Shown piece by piece: positions 6,740 through 12,891 of a stretch of 24,552 nt of DNA (positions are counted from its first letter, which is position 1; the number at the start of each line of letters is the position of its first letter). The stretch is from positions 1 through 24,552 of IMG/VR virus record IMGVR_UViG_3300031951_001156, one strand, 5' to 3'. Position numbers and translations under genes: made by a program. The notes beneath the pieces are model-generated. The model was not told the DNA's origin and made no database searches. It saw only the letters and a program-made list of their open reading frames with translations. The DNA is from a virus.

Positions 6740-7196
6740 GCAGCATAGGCGGTTAGCCATCAATCTTTGTAGCGGTAACGTTTACGAAGCGGATGACCTT
6801 CTGCACGATACTTTACTTTGCATTTTTGAAAATGGCAATGAGATAAGGAATAGTGAGCATTACATCAATCACGCATTAAAGATTGCGCACTGGTCTAATC
6901 GCAGTCACTACCACAACACCATTCGCAAGTTCAACCAGATGAGTGATGAACCAACGGAATCACAATTGCGAGACTACGAATCGGTTACTGTGTGGTTAGG
7001 TGATCGCATTACAAATGAACAATTAGATATATTGATTTCTCGCCTTCCTTTCTTTGAACGTGAGGTGTTTTATTTATATGCCTTAAATGACTTTTCATAT
7101 AATGATTTGAGCATTGATACAGGCATACCAAAGAAAGTCCTTTATAACGCCGTTAAATACGCTAAGAACGAAATTAAAAAAGCAATAGTGATATGA
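6714..7196 (+). CDS. Sigma-70-like (ECF-type) transcription regulator, 160 aa
   Basis: Residues 24-39 (YEADDLLHDTLLCIFE) resemble sigma region 2. The C-terminal part, with LPFFEREVFYLYALNDFSYN followed by DLSIDTGIPKKVLYNAV, resembles the region 4 HTH (LPxxEREVF...SYxELS...). The length fits a minimal two-domain ECF sigma factor. It could redirect host RNA polymerase to late phage promoters, but divergence means an anti-sigma or HTH-only role cannot be excluded. The start overlaps the nuclease gene by 26 bp. The stop overlaps the next ATG by ATGA. Confidence 0.7.
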   Translation: MHISRTQYEQHRRLAINLCSGNVYEADDLLHDTLLCIFENGNEIRNSEHYINHALKIAHWSNRSHYHNTIRKFNQMSDEPTESQLRDYESVTVWLGDRITNEQLDILISRLPFFEREVFYLYALNDFSYNDLSIDTGIPKKVLYNAVKYAKNEIKKAIVI

Positions 7197-7681
7197 ATAA
7201 AATCATTGAGATGGCCAATATGCGAATGGCTATTTGTCGAGAGTGTCCAGTTTACAATTCCACAACACGAACTTGTGGCACTCCATTAAATAAACTTAAT
7301 CCATTCGCTACACCTGTAACTTTGGATGGTGTGACCTTCAAACCTTGTGGGTGTTTCTTGGATTTGAAAACAAAGATGACCTTCCAAGATTGCCCTGCGG
7401 GTAAATGGCCTGTTGTGGTAGACGCAGAAAAGAAAGGACAAGCAAAAGAGTTAGTGGAGTCCGTTAAGGCAACCAATGTATTGACTGATCCACAGCGCAG
7501 ACTTCTTGCTGAATTTGATGAGATGATGAAGGGTAGTAAAGGAAAGGTGAGCAGTTGTATTCCTTGCGTTAAAAAGATGGTGGATGACCTTCACAACCAA
7601 CTCAAAAGCGAGGAGGTGCTACTTATGGAGGAGGAGCAACCTAAAAAGAAAAAACGTGGAAGAAAATCTAAATCTCAATAG
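7193..7681 (+). CDS. Cys-rich phage protein with basic tail, 162 aa
   Basis: The N-terminal 72 residues carry C15-X2-C18, C28, C52-X-C54 and C67 ahead of PAGKW, a pattern known from small Bacteroidetes phage proteins and suggesting a zinc-binding fold. A CIPC pair lies near residue 125. The C-terminus is a lysine/arginine tail (KKKKRGRKSKSQ), which points to DNA or RNA binding. It is translationally coupled to the sigma-like gene. The precise function is unknown. Confidence 0.75.
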   Translation: MNKIIEMANMRMAICRECPVYNSTTRTCGTPLNKLNPFATPVTLDGVTFKPCGCFLDLKTKMTFQDCPAGKWPVVVDAEKKGQAKELVESVKATNVLTDPQRRLLAEFDEMMKGSKGKVSSCIPCVKKMVDDLHNQLKSEEVLLMEEEQPKKKKRGRKSKSQ

Positions 7682-7683
7682 TG

Positions 7684-7881
7684 ATGAGCAACCTTGTAGC
7701 TTCTTTTTTTATGTGGCATTCACTGATCGCCTTATTACTTACTGGCTTGATGCTGGCAGCAATCCGGTACCACTCCCTACCTTTTACTCGTGAAAATATT
7801 TTGGGAGTAATCTTTACCGCTATTTGTTGGCCTGTTGTGTTGGCAATGACAATTGTGGAATTGTTTAAAAATAATGAGTAA
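7684..7881 (+). CDS. Small membrane protein, 65 aa, two transmembrane segments
   Basis: The protein has two hydrophobic stretches, LVASFFMWHSLIALLLTGLM and ILGVIFTAICWPVVLAMTIV, separated by a short polar loop, with a charged end (ELFKNNE). I chose ATG 7684; a GTG at 7681 overlapping the previous TAG is an alternative. Two-TM topology and small size fit a class II holin, but no endolysin is nearby, so that remains a guess. It is the last gene before the non-coding region at 7882-8443. Confidence 0.65.
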   Translation: MSNLVASFFMWHSLIALLLTGLMLAAIRYHSLPFTRENILGVIFTAICWPVVLAMTIVELFKNNE

Positions 7882-7896
7882 AAAATAAAATATTTT

Positions 7897-7927
7897 TTTG
7901 AAATATAATATTTAATTTCTATATTTG
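7897..7927 (+). promoter_or_regulatory. Rightward promoter of the RNA locus, Bacteroidetes type
   Basis: TTTG at 7897-7900 and TATATTTG at 7920-7927 are 19 bases apart. The stretch from TTG through TATATTTG and the next two bases matches the leftward early promoter at 26 of 32 positions by hand alignment. No plausible gene starts soon after it, so the transcript begins with the structured RNA region. Confidence 0.8.
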
Positions 7928-7951
7928 TGCCGTTGAGTGGTTACACGTTTT

Positions 7952-8004
7952 CCCCCTTTCGTTATAACCCTCAACAAGTTAATACGATTGGGGGAGTTTT
8001 TTTT
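7952..8004 (+). terminator. Attenuator-like terminator with competing upstream hairpin
   Basis: CCCCC (7952-7956) plus TCGT (7959-7962) pair with ACGA (7984-7987) plus GGGGG (7990-7994), optionally extended by TAAC/GTTA (7965-7968/7978-7981), and are followed by eight Ts (7997-8004). An upstream stem, GTTGAG/CTCAAC (7932-7937/7970-7975) with GGTTA/TAACC (7939-7943/7965-7969), uses 7965-7968 and encloses the C run in its loop. The two folds therefore compete or form a pseudoknot. Confidence 0.6.
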
Positions 8005-8096
8005 AGTCAGGTGGCGGAATGGTAGACGCTATAACGAATAAGAGAGCAAGGCTACACGTTGATCCTTGCGTACAGGTTCGAATCCTGTCCTGACTA
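8005..8096 (+). tRNA. tRNA-like element, Leu-type D arm, no canonical anticodon arm
   Basis: AGTCAGG (8005-8011) pairs with CCTGACT (8089-8095) as a perfect 7-bp acceptor stem, followed by discriminator A8096. The T arm ACAGG-TTCGAAT-CCTGT (8072-8088) is perfect. The D arm GCG...CGC (8014-8029) with GGTAGA is typical of tRNA-Leu. Between them a strong GCAAGG/CCTTGC stem (8046-8051/8064-8069) has a 12-base loop, but 8030-8045 do not form a 5-bp/7-base anticodon stem-loop in any register I tried. CCA is not encoded. It may be a degenerate type II tRNA or a tRNA mimic. The amino acid cannot be assigned. Confidence 0.5.
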
Positions 8097-8315
8097 CAAC
8101 TCAATCATTGGCGGTGTAAATACGTTTGGGTGATTGTTTTAAGCGTTACAAGGGGATGATGGCACAGCGCAGCGGTAGCATTAAGGACAAAGCCGCAAGA
8201 CCATCACACGAGCCGAGAATCGTGTTAAAGTAGTGTCCATGTCAAAGGTCAACGGTGATACTTTGAAACTTGAAAGCGAAAGGACTCATTCGACGGATTG
8301 AATGAACTTTTAAGC

Positions 8316-8371
8316 AAAGAGAGTGAATGACAACTGATGTAACTATCAGTGGGATATTCTCATTCTCTTTT
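8316..8371 (+). terminator. Terminator-like long hairpin closing the RNA locus
   Basis: AAAGAGAGTGA (8316-8326) pairs with TCATTCTCTTT (8360-8370) over 11 positions including one G-U. The loop contains a second stem, ACTGAT/ATCAGT (8333-8338/8345-8350). The T tract is short (TTTTA), so it may be a weak terminator or simply the 3' domain of the structured RNA. Confidence 0.5.
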
Positions 8372-8387
8372 AGCTCAGGATCTATTC

Positions 8388-8416
8388 TCTGGATTAAATT
8401 ATATTAACTATATTTG
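8388..8416 (+). promoter_or_regulatory. Probable promoter of the ParB-methyltransferase gene
   Basis: TATATTTG (8409-8416) lies 28 bases before the ATG at 8444. TCTG (8388-8391) is 17 bases upstream of it, a one-mismatch -33 element. It lies just after the terminator-like hairpin, which makes a separate transcript for the next gene plausible. Confidence 0.55.
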
Positions 8417-8443
8417 AATAAAATATAGATTTTTATCTACTTA

Positions 8444-9634
8444 ATGAATATGAATAAAATTGCCAAAATTGAATACGTTCCAATATGGAAAGTAAAGAAC
8501 AATCCAAATAACCCTCGTCTTGTTAAAGATGATAAGTTCAAAAAGTTGGTGAACTCAATTAAAGAGTTTCCCGATATGTTAGACAAACGACCAATCATTG
8601 TTAATGAAGATATGATTGTATTGGGTGGCAATATGCGATTGAAAGCTTGCAATGAAGCAGGACTAAAAGAAATTCCAATCATTGTAACCAACTGGACTGA
8701 GGAACAACAGCGCCAATTTATTATTAAAGACAATCTTGGTTATGGTGAATGGGATTGGGATATGATAGCCAATGAATGGGATGAGAATGAGTTAAATGAA
8801 TGGGGCTTAGATATTCCAAACTTTGAAGGCGATATGGTAGAGTTGGATGCAGTGGAAGATGATTTCGATGCACCAGAAGGAGGTCTTGAAACTGATATTG
8901 TATTGGGAGACTTATTTGAGATAGGTGAACACCGTTTACTATGTGGTGATAGTACTGATAGTGATTCAGTGGCAAAGTTAATGGATGAACAAAAAGCTGA
9001 TATGGTTTTTACTGATCCACCATATAATATCAACTACGGCAATATAAAACACCCAAAATTTAAACAAAGAGATATTGAAAACGATAATATGAGTAGTGCA
9101 GACTTTAAAAACTTTTGCAATTCTTTTGTATCAAATATTAAATTATTTTGTGATGGGGTTGTATATTGTTGGGCAGGTCCAGGAAAAGACGGTAGAATTA
9201 TGTTCACAGCGTTAGATGAAGCATTGCATAATTCAACAATGATAGTATGGAATAAAGATCAATTTACATTAGGTAGAGGTAAATATCAAAATAAAAATGA
9301 GGTGTGTTGGTTTGGTTGGAATAAATCAGGTGAAACTTTCACAGATGATAGAACTTTAACAAATGTGTGGGATTTTGAAAGACCTAAAAAGTCTGAATTA
9401 CATCCAACAATGAAACCTATAAAATTGGTTGAAAACGGATTAAATCATAATCCAAAAGCAAAATCAGTTCTTGATTTATTTTTAGGTTCAGGTTCTACAA
9501 TGGTTGCAGCGCACCAACTAAAACGCAAATGCTATGGTATGGAACTTGACCCAAAGTATTGCCAAGTGATTGTAGATAGAATGAGAAAGCTTGACCCTGC
9601 ATTAGTAATCAAAAAGAATGGGCAGGTTATATAA
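8444..9634 (+). CDS. ParB-like domain / DNA methyltransferase fusion, 396 aa
   Basis: Residues 1-125 are a ParB/Srx-like domain (VLGGNMRLKACNEAG, 59-73, and the IKDNLGYGEWDWD segment). Residues about 150-385 are an amino-methyltransferase of the N6-adenine/N4-cytosine type. It has TDPPYNINYG (190-199, catalytic DPPY), HPTMKP (320-325) and the SAM-binding VLDLFLGSGSTM (342-353) near the C-terminus, with the catalytic motif preceding the SAM-binding motif. Such fusions are frequent in phages and may protect DNA from host restriction. The start could be 8444 or 8450 (MNMNK). The methyltransferase half is more AT-rich than the ParB half. Confidence 0.93.
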   Translation: MNMNKIAKIEYVPIWKVKNNPNNPRLVKDDKFKKLVNSIKEFPDMLDKRPIIVNEDMIVLGGNMRLKACNEAGLKEIPIIVTNWTEEQQRQFIIKDNLGYGEWDWDMIANEWDENELNEWGLDIPNFEGDMVELDAVEDDFDAPEGGLETDIVLGDLFEIGEHRLLCGDSTDSDSVAKLMDEQKADMVFTDPPYNINYGNIKHPKFKQRDIENDNMSSADFKNFCNSFVSNIKLFCDGVVYCWAGPGKDGRIMFTALDEALHNSTMIVWNKDQFTLGRGKYQNKNEVCWFGWNKSGETFTDDRTLTNVWDFERPKKSELHPTMKPIKLVENGLNHNPKAKSVLDLFLGSGSTMVAAHQLKRKCYGMELDPKYCQVIVDRMRKLDPALVIKKNGQVI

Positions 9635-9636
9635 AT

Positions 9637-9666
9637 AAAAAAAGGGGGCAAATGGCTCCCCCTTTT
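9637..9666. terminator. Bidirectional intrinsic terminator
   Basis: AAAAGGGGG (9640-9648) pairs with CCCCCTTTT (9658-9666) around a 9-base loop. The leftward reading has the longer U-tract (seven Ts, then ATTTATATA), the rightward only four. It therefore ends the methyltransferase transcript and would end a leftward RNA even better. Confidence 0.85.
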
Positions 9667-9700
9667 GAGTATATGTTGAAACATCACTCCGTTGAATGAT
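9640..9700 (-). ncRNA. Candidate leftward small RNA, about 60 nt
   Basis: A minus-strand promoter (9734-9705) is followed about 40 bases later by an intrinsic terminator with a strong leftward U-tract, with no gene between them. The predicted RNA would contain a small hairpin CATCA/TGATG (about 9697-9678) and the terminator stem. Its 5' GGCTC (9704-9700, if included in the transcript) is complementary to GAGCC in the terminator loop region. The start site is an estimate. Confidence 0.45.
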
Positions 9701-9704
9701 GAGC

Positions 9705-9734
9705 CAAATATAATATAAAACAATGAAAAAACAA
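9705..9734 (-). promoter_or_regulatory. Leftward Bacteroidetes-type promoter in the methyltransferase/TerS-like gap
   Basis: On the minus strand TTG (9734-9732) and TATATTTG (9712-9705) are separated by exactly 19 bases, the same geometry as the promoters at 6215-6244 and 7897-7927. It points away from the downstream rightward genes and into the bidirectional terminator. Confidence 0.55.
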
Positions 9735-10093
9735 TGGCTAAAGAAGATAATTTAAAGTCTTGGAAGAAAGGACAATCAGGCAATCCAAATGGCAGGCCTC
9801 GAAAATATGTATCTTTGCTCAAAGAACACGGATATAAATTATCAGAGGTCAATGATACTATTCAGGCAATGATGGCAATGAGTATGGATGAACTTAAATT
9901 GGTATGGGATAATCAAGATGCAACTGTCTTGGAAAAGACCATTGCTAATGCGATGCGTAAAAGTATTGAGAAAGGTTCGCTTTATTCGATTGAGACATTA
10001 TTGAGCCGAGTATATGGTAATCCAAAACAAATGACTGAGTTGACAGGTGCGCATGGTGACCCAGTGCAAATAATCATATCGGACAAATTGTAA
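9734..10093 (+). CDS. DUF5681-type protein, possible small terminase subunit, 119 aa
   Basis: The N-terminus has the KKGQSGNPNGRP signature (12-23) of the DUF5681 family, a short basic DNA-contacting motif often found in phage packaging neighbourhoods. The rest is helical (VLEKTIANAMRKSIEKGSLY; LLSRVYGNPKQ). Because it opens the virion gene cluster, a TerS role is plausible, but the large terminase is on the other strand far away, so this is inferred. It starts after an A-rich leader. ATG 9734 overlaps the -33 element of the opposing promoter. Confidence 0.7.
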   Translation: MAKEDNLKSWKKGQSGNPNGRPRKYVSLLKEHGYKLSEVNDTIQAMMAMSMDELKLVWDNQDATVLEKTIANAMRKSIEKGSLYSIETLLSRVYGNPKQMTELTGAHGDPVQIIISDKL

Positions 10094-10110
10094 GCAATTC
10101 ACTGAACAAA

Positions 10111-10344
10111 ATGAGAGCAATAATCGAATTTGATTTAGACGAGCCAACAGACATTGAGGCGCACAAAAGATTCACCAACTTGAATGGGGTGTATATTGCG
10201 TTATGGGAATTCGACCAAGAGATGAGAAGACAAATCAAGTACAATAGCGAAAACTATACAGGTGAGCAGGTGGATGCGATTGATAAGCTGCGAGAAAAGT
10301 TCTACGAGATATTAAATGATAATCAAATAAAGATAGATGGATAA
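10111..10344 (+). CDS. Hypothetical phage protein, 77 aa
   Basis: It begins MRAIIEFDLDEPTDIEAHKR and contains YIALWEFDQEMRRQIKYN and DKLREKFYEILNDNQI. This matches a small protein family ('ALWEFDQxLRxxIKY...LRxxFYEIL', recollection) seen in many Bacteroidetes phages near structural or replication genes. Function unknown. It overlaps the next small gene by 8 bp. Confidence 0.75.
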   Translation: MRAIIEFDLDEPTDIEAHKRFTNLNGVYIALWEFDQEMRRQIKYNSENYTGEQVDAIDKLREKFYEILNDNQIKIDG

Positions 10345-10513
10345 CGAACAAGCAAAAGATACAGCCAAACACACTTACACTATGTGTGTGTTATTCGGGT
10401 TGTGGTTACAACAAAAAGAGCAACGCAAACGCCTTGCTAAAACTGAGATGAGTGTACTATTTGACGAATGGATAAACAAAGTATTGGAGGAGGTTAACAA
10501 TGCAAAAGATTAA
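10337..10513 (+). CDS. Small hypothetical protein, 58 aa
   Basis: The frame runs from ATG 10337 to TAA 10511-10513. It begins MDNEQAKDTAKHTYTMCVLF and ends VLEEVNNAKD. It contains a short hydrophobic segment (CVLFGLWL) followed by a very basic helix (QQKEQRKRLAK). It overlaps its upstream neighbour by 8 bp and the chaperone-like gene by 14 bp, and fills an otherwise empty 155-base gap. Its own 3' end supplies a GGAGGAGG sequence before the next start. Confidence 0.65.
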   Translation: MDNEQAKDTAKHTYTMCVLFGLWLQQKEQRKRLAKTEMSVLFDEWINKVLEEVNNAKD

Positions 10514-11078
10514 AGTATCACTTGACTATAACACCATCACTGTTAAGCAATACGTTGACTTCCTGAATAATGAAGGAAATGATGTAGGCCAAGTGTCCGC
10601 TATCTTGGGACAACCAAAAGACTTCGTGAGGCAACTTACTCCCGAAGATATGGAGAAAGCTATCACTGCCTTTCGTGAGGTCATTGCTAATCCATTTGCT
10701 AATCATCAGCTCAAATGGAAGGGATATGGATTCATTCCCGACATCAATAAAATGTCATTTGGTGAATGGCTTGACCTTGACAGTAATAATAAGGACTATC
10801 CCAAGAGCTTACCCAAGTTACTTTCAATCCTTTACCGACCAATCAGTTCGGAGATTGGAACAAAGTACAAGATTGAGCAGTACACTGCGGATCACTTAGC
10901 GAACGCAAAGGACTTTGAGTCTATGCCGTTATCAATTGCGAATGGTGCGCTGCTTTTTTTTTCGAATATCGAAAAAGAATTGGTGAACACTTCCCTCTCT
11001 TTTTTAGAGTCGCAGATACAGGAGAACTTGACGAAGGCGATGAAGATGATGGAGGAAGCGTTGCAACAAGCGAATTAG
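10500..11078 (+). CDS. Tail-assembly-chaperone-like protein, 192 aa (zero-frame product)
   Basis: The protein resembles conserved Bacteroidetes phage proteins located before tail genes. Recognisable segments are GYGFIPDINKMSFGEWLDLD and LPKLLSILYRPI. By position it is a candidate tail-assembly chaperone, like lambda gpG. The GGAGGAGG at 10486-10493 is a good ribosome-binding site for ATG 10500. At 10953-10963 a C followed by nine Ts sits in the zero frame as CTT TTT TTT TCG. The zero frame continues for 38 further residues (NIEKELVNTSLSFLESQIQ...), while the -1 frame opens a conserved-looking extension. The assignment is by context and partial family memory. Confidence 0.7.
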   Translation: MQKIKVSLDYNTITVKQYVDFLNNEGNDVGQVSAILGQPKDFVRQLTPEDMEKAITAFREVIANPFANHQLKWKGYGFIPDINKMSFGEWLDLDSNNKDYPKSLPKLLSILYRPISSEIGTKYKIEQYTADHLANAKDFESMPLSIANGALLFFSNIEKELVNTSLSFLESQIQENLTKAMKMMEEALQQAN

Positions 11079-11245
11079 CGGAAAGATACGGATGGTTTCA
11101 CATAATTGAAGAACTTGCCGACAGAGATATAACCAAGTTCGATGCCATTACAGAGACACAAGCGTCTACCATCTTTGCACACTTATCGTACCGGATAGAT
11201 TATTACAACTTTCAAAAACAATTGATGTCTAAAACAGACCATTAA
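10961..11245 (+). CDS. -1 frame extension of the tail-assembly-chaperone-like gene
   Basis: From the T9 run the -1 frame is open to TAA at 11243-11245. It reads EYRKRIGEHFPLFFRVADTG, then an acidic linker (ELDEGDEDDGG), then a helical domain (ERYGWFHIIEELADRDITKF ... FAHLSYRIDYYNFQKQLM). No good independent start precedes it and it looks protein-like throughout. A -1 slip on T TTT TTT would fuse it to the first 154 residues, giving about 248 aa, analogous to lambda gpG-T. A homopolymer sequencing error is the alternative explanation. Confidence 0.65.
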   Translation, partial: FEYRKRIGEHFPLFFRVADTGELDEGDEDDGGSVATSELAERYGWFHIIEELADRDITKFDAITETQASTIFAHLSYRIDYYNFQKQLMSKTDH

Positions 11246-11260
11246 AGCTACTTAAATAAT

Positions 11261-11731
11261 ATGAGCGCATCTTCACTATACACATACAATGTTGTTATTG
11301 GCAAATTCGAACAATTCGCCAATACACACGCACTCCTTCGCAGGTTCACACACGGACAAATATCACAAGCTGACTTGGAGAAAGAAGGCGAATGGCCGTG
11401 GATGCACGTTACACCAACATCATTTTCATTTGATGCAGGTGCGTTGACCTATTCATTTGATGTTTATTTCGCTGACCTTCCACGTGACAAAGATGATAAG
11501 ACGGAGTATCAAAGGCAGTCAATGAGTGAGTGCATCCAGTTGGCAGGTGACTTTGTTGCGATGTTGGAGAATGGGAGCATCTTTGATGAGTCAGTAGTCT
11601 TGGGAAAACCAATCAGCGCACAACCATTTATCGAAGAATTTAGCCACGTGTTGACAGGTGTTCAATTGTCCATTGACATCACAGTAGATTACGAGTGGAA
11701 TGCGTGTGAGATACCATATATTGGAGAGTAA
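11261..11731 (+). CDS. Neck/tail-completion-like structural protein, 156 aa
   Basis: The segment WPWMHVTPTSFSFDAGALTY, followed by SFDVYFADLPRDKDD and MSECIQLAGDFVAML, matches a Bacteroidetes phage structural family (recollection) found between chaperone and fibre genes. It resembles tail-terminator or completion proteins in size and mixed beta/alpha content. The name of the function is inferred from position. The TAA shares its last A with the next ATG (TAATG). Confidence 0.65.
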   Translation: MSASSLYTYNVVIGKFEQFANTHALLRRFTHGQISQADLEKEGEWPWMHVTPTSFSFDAGALTYSFDVYFADLPRDKDDKTEYQRQSMSECIQLAGDFVAMLENGSIFDESVVLGKPISAQPFIEEFSHVLTGVQLSIDITVDYEWNACEIPYIGE

Positions 11732-12891
11732 TGAAAAAACTGCAATACACAACCAATGATCCTGCATCCTCTACCGATTACTTGGCAGGGGATAACACGT
11801 GGAAACCAATGTCGGGGGGTGGGGGTGGTGTGCCTTACACAGGTGCGACTTCAAATGTTGACTTGGGCGAATATGGATTAGATGCTGGGTTCATTAACTT
11901 TGATACCACACCAACAGGCACTCCAACCACGCAAGGTACAATGTCTTGGGATACTGACCATAATACCGTTCAACTTGTGATGAATGGCACAACAGGGAGA
12001 ATTCTTGAAGATGTTTTTTATATTGCCAAAAATCAAACTGGTAGCACTATTCCAAAAGGAACGGTAGTACGTGCAGATGGTACACTTGGCGCAAGTGGTC
12101 GAATTAAGATAGCACCTTTTTTAGCAGATGGAACTTACCCAAGTGAATACTTGATGGGTGTCACTGCCGAAGCTATTTTAGATGGAGCGGATGGAATGGT
12201 TGTTCACTTTGGACAAATTAGAAATGTAAACACATCTGCGTATGTAGATGGGGATATTCTTTACGCAAGTACAACAAGTGCAGGTGCATTCACTACTACA
12301 ATTCCAAGCGCACCAAATAATATAATTGAGGTTGCTATTGTTATTCACGCAGCAGCGAATGGCACATTGCAGGTTAGACCAACCATAGGTAGTAACATCA
12401 ATAAAGATGAAGGGGTGCTAATTACATCTCCATCGAATGGTCAAATATTAACTTACAATTCAACGAGTGGGTTGTGGGTTAATACAACTCCATCGGTATC
12501 CACTTCAAAATCTTTTTTAGTCACCTTTTTAGATAATGCTGTCAATGCATCAACTACCACTTATATAACTTTTGGCAGTGCGACTTTTTCAACAACAGAA
12601 GCTAACAGGCTCACCGTTGCTCCTGCTGCCTCTACATTCTCAAAATTTTACGTAAAAATTTACACCTCACAAAGTGCTACTGGTTCTTTGGTTTTGACAT
12701 TAAGAAAAAACCAAGTTGACACCTCAGTGGTTACAACCATTGCAGCAGGTAGTGCAAGTGGAACGGAAGCGAATAGCGGTGCAAATTCAGTATCGTTTAG
12801 CGCAGGGGATGACATCAGTATAAAGGCAGTTAATAACGCAACTGCAACCAGTGGAAGGGTGATGAATTTATCATGTCAGGTAGAAATATGA
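11731..12891 (+). CDS. Tail fibre / receptor-binding-like protein, 386 aa
   Basis: A glycine stretch (about 29-33) leads into VPYTGATSNVDLG (34-46), a motif typical of phage fibre N-terminal regions. The middle is a beta-rich shaft-like region (KGTVVRADGTLGASGRIKIA; YVDGDILYASTTSAGAFTTT). ILTYNSTSGLWVN (about 240-255) is a common fibre linker motif. The C-terminal about 120 residues are a Ser/Thr/Ala-rich beta domain that may bind the host surface. There are no enzymatic motifs. Unusually for a fibre, it sits between small neck-type genes, ahead of the tape measure. Confidence 0.75.
   Translation: MKKLQYTTNDPASSTDYLAGDNTWKPMSGGGGGVPYTGATSNVDLGEYGLDAGFINFDTTPTGTPTTQGTMSWDTDHNTVQLVMNGTTGRILEDVFYIAKNQTGSTIPKGTVVRADGTLGASGRIKIAPFLADGTYPSEYLMGVTAEAILDGADGMVVHFGQIRNVNTSAYVDGDILYASTTSAGAFTTTIPSAPNNIIEVAIVIHAAANGTLQVRPTIGSNINKDEGVLITSPSNGQILTYNSTSGLWVNTTPSVSTSKSFLVTFLDNAVNASTTTYITFGSATFSTTEANRLTVAPAASTFSKFYVKIYTSQSATGSLVLTLRKNQVDTSVVTTIAAGSASGTEANSGANSVSFSAGDDISIKAVNNATATSGRVMNLSCQVEI

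Larger units (their letters stand above)
7928..8371 (+). ncRNA. Candidate structured non-coding RNA locus containing a tRNA-like element
   Basis: Nothing convincingly protein-coding lies between 7882 and 8443. Downstream of a strong promoter are an alternative-hairpin leader (7932-8004), a tRNA-like element (8005-8096) and then consecutive stems. These are 8102-8107/8131-8136, 8157-8162/8201-8206 with inner 8172-8175/8193-8196, 8206-8211/8220-8225, 8242-8247/8261-8266, 8286-8291/8300-8305 and 8316-8326/8360-8370. In 8161-8220, 34 of 60 bases are G/C, well above the AT-rich surroundings, as expected for structured RNA. Large ornate phage RNAs such as GOLLD and ROOL are known to lie by tRNAs. 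Whether this belongs to one of them cannot be decided by eye. Confidence 0.6.

Noticed and set aside
8155-8232. A 25-codon frame beginning ATGATGGCACAG inside the structured RNA region, preceded by a GGGG run
   Set aside because: It coincides with paired stem segments, has no recognisable peptide and ends mid-structure. The base pairing explains the composition better than coding.
7928-8371. tmRNA, RNase P RNA, group I intron or retron RNA
   Set aside because: No tmRNA tag or split acceptor halves, no RNase P conserved core, no intron core or splice context, and no reverse transcriptase gene nearby.
8437-9033. Open frames on the minus strand opposite the ParB-methyltransferase gene
   Set aside because: They mirror a gene with clear motifs on the plus strand, show low-complexity Ser/His-rich translations and have no start context.
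9532-9852. Minus-strand frame of 106 aa across the methyltransferase end and TerS-like start
   Set aside because: It crosses the bidirectional terminator and is antisense to two recognised genes; the translation looks random.
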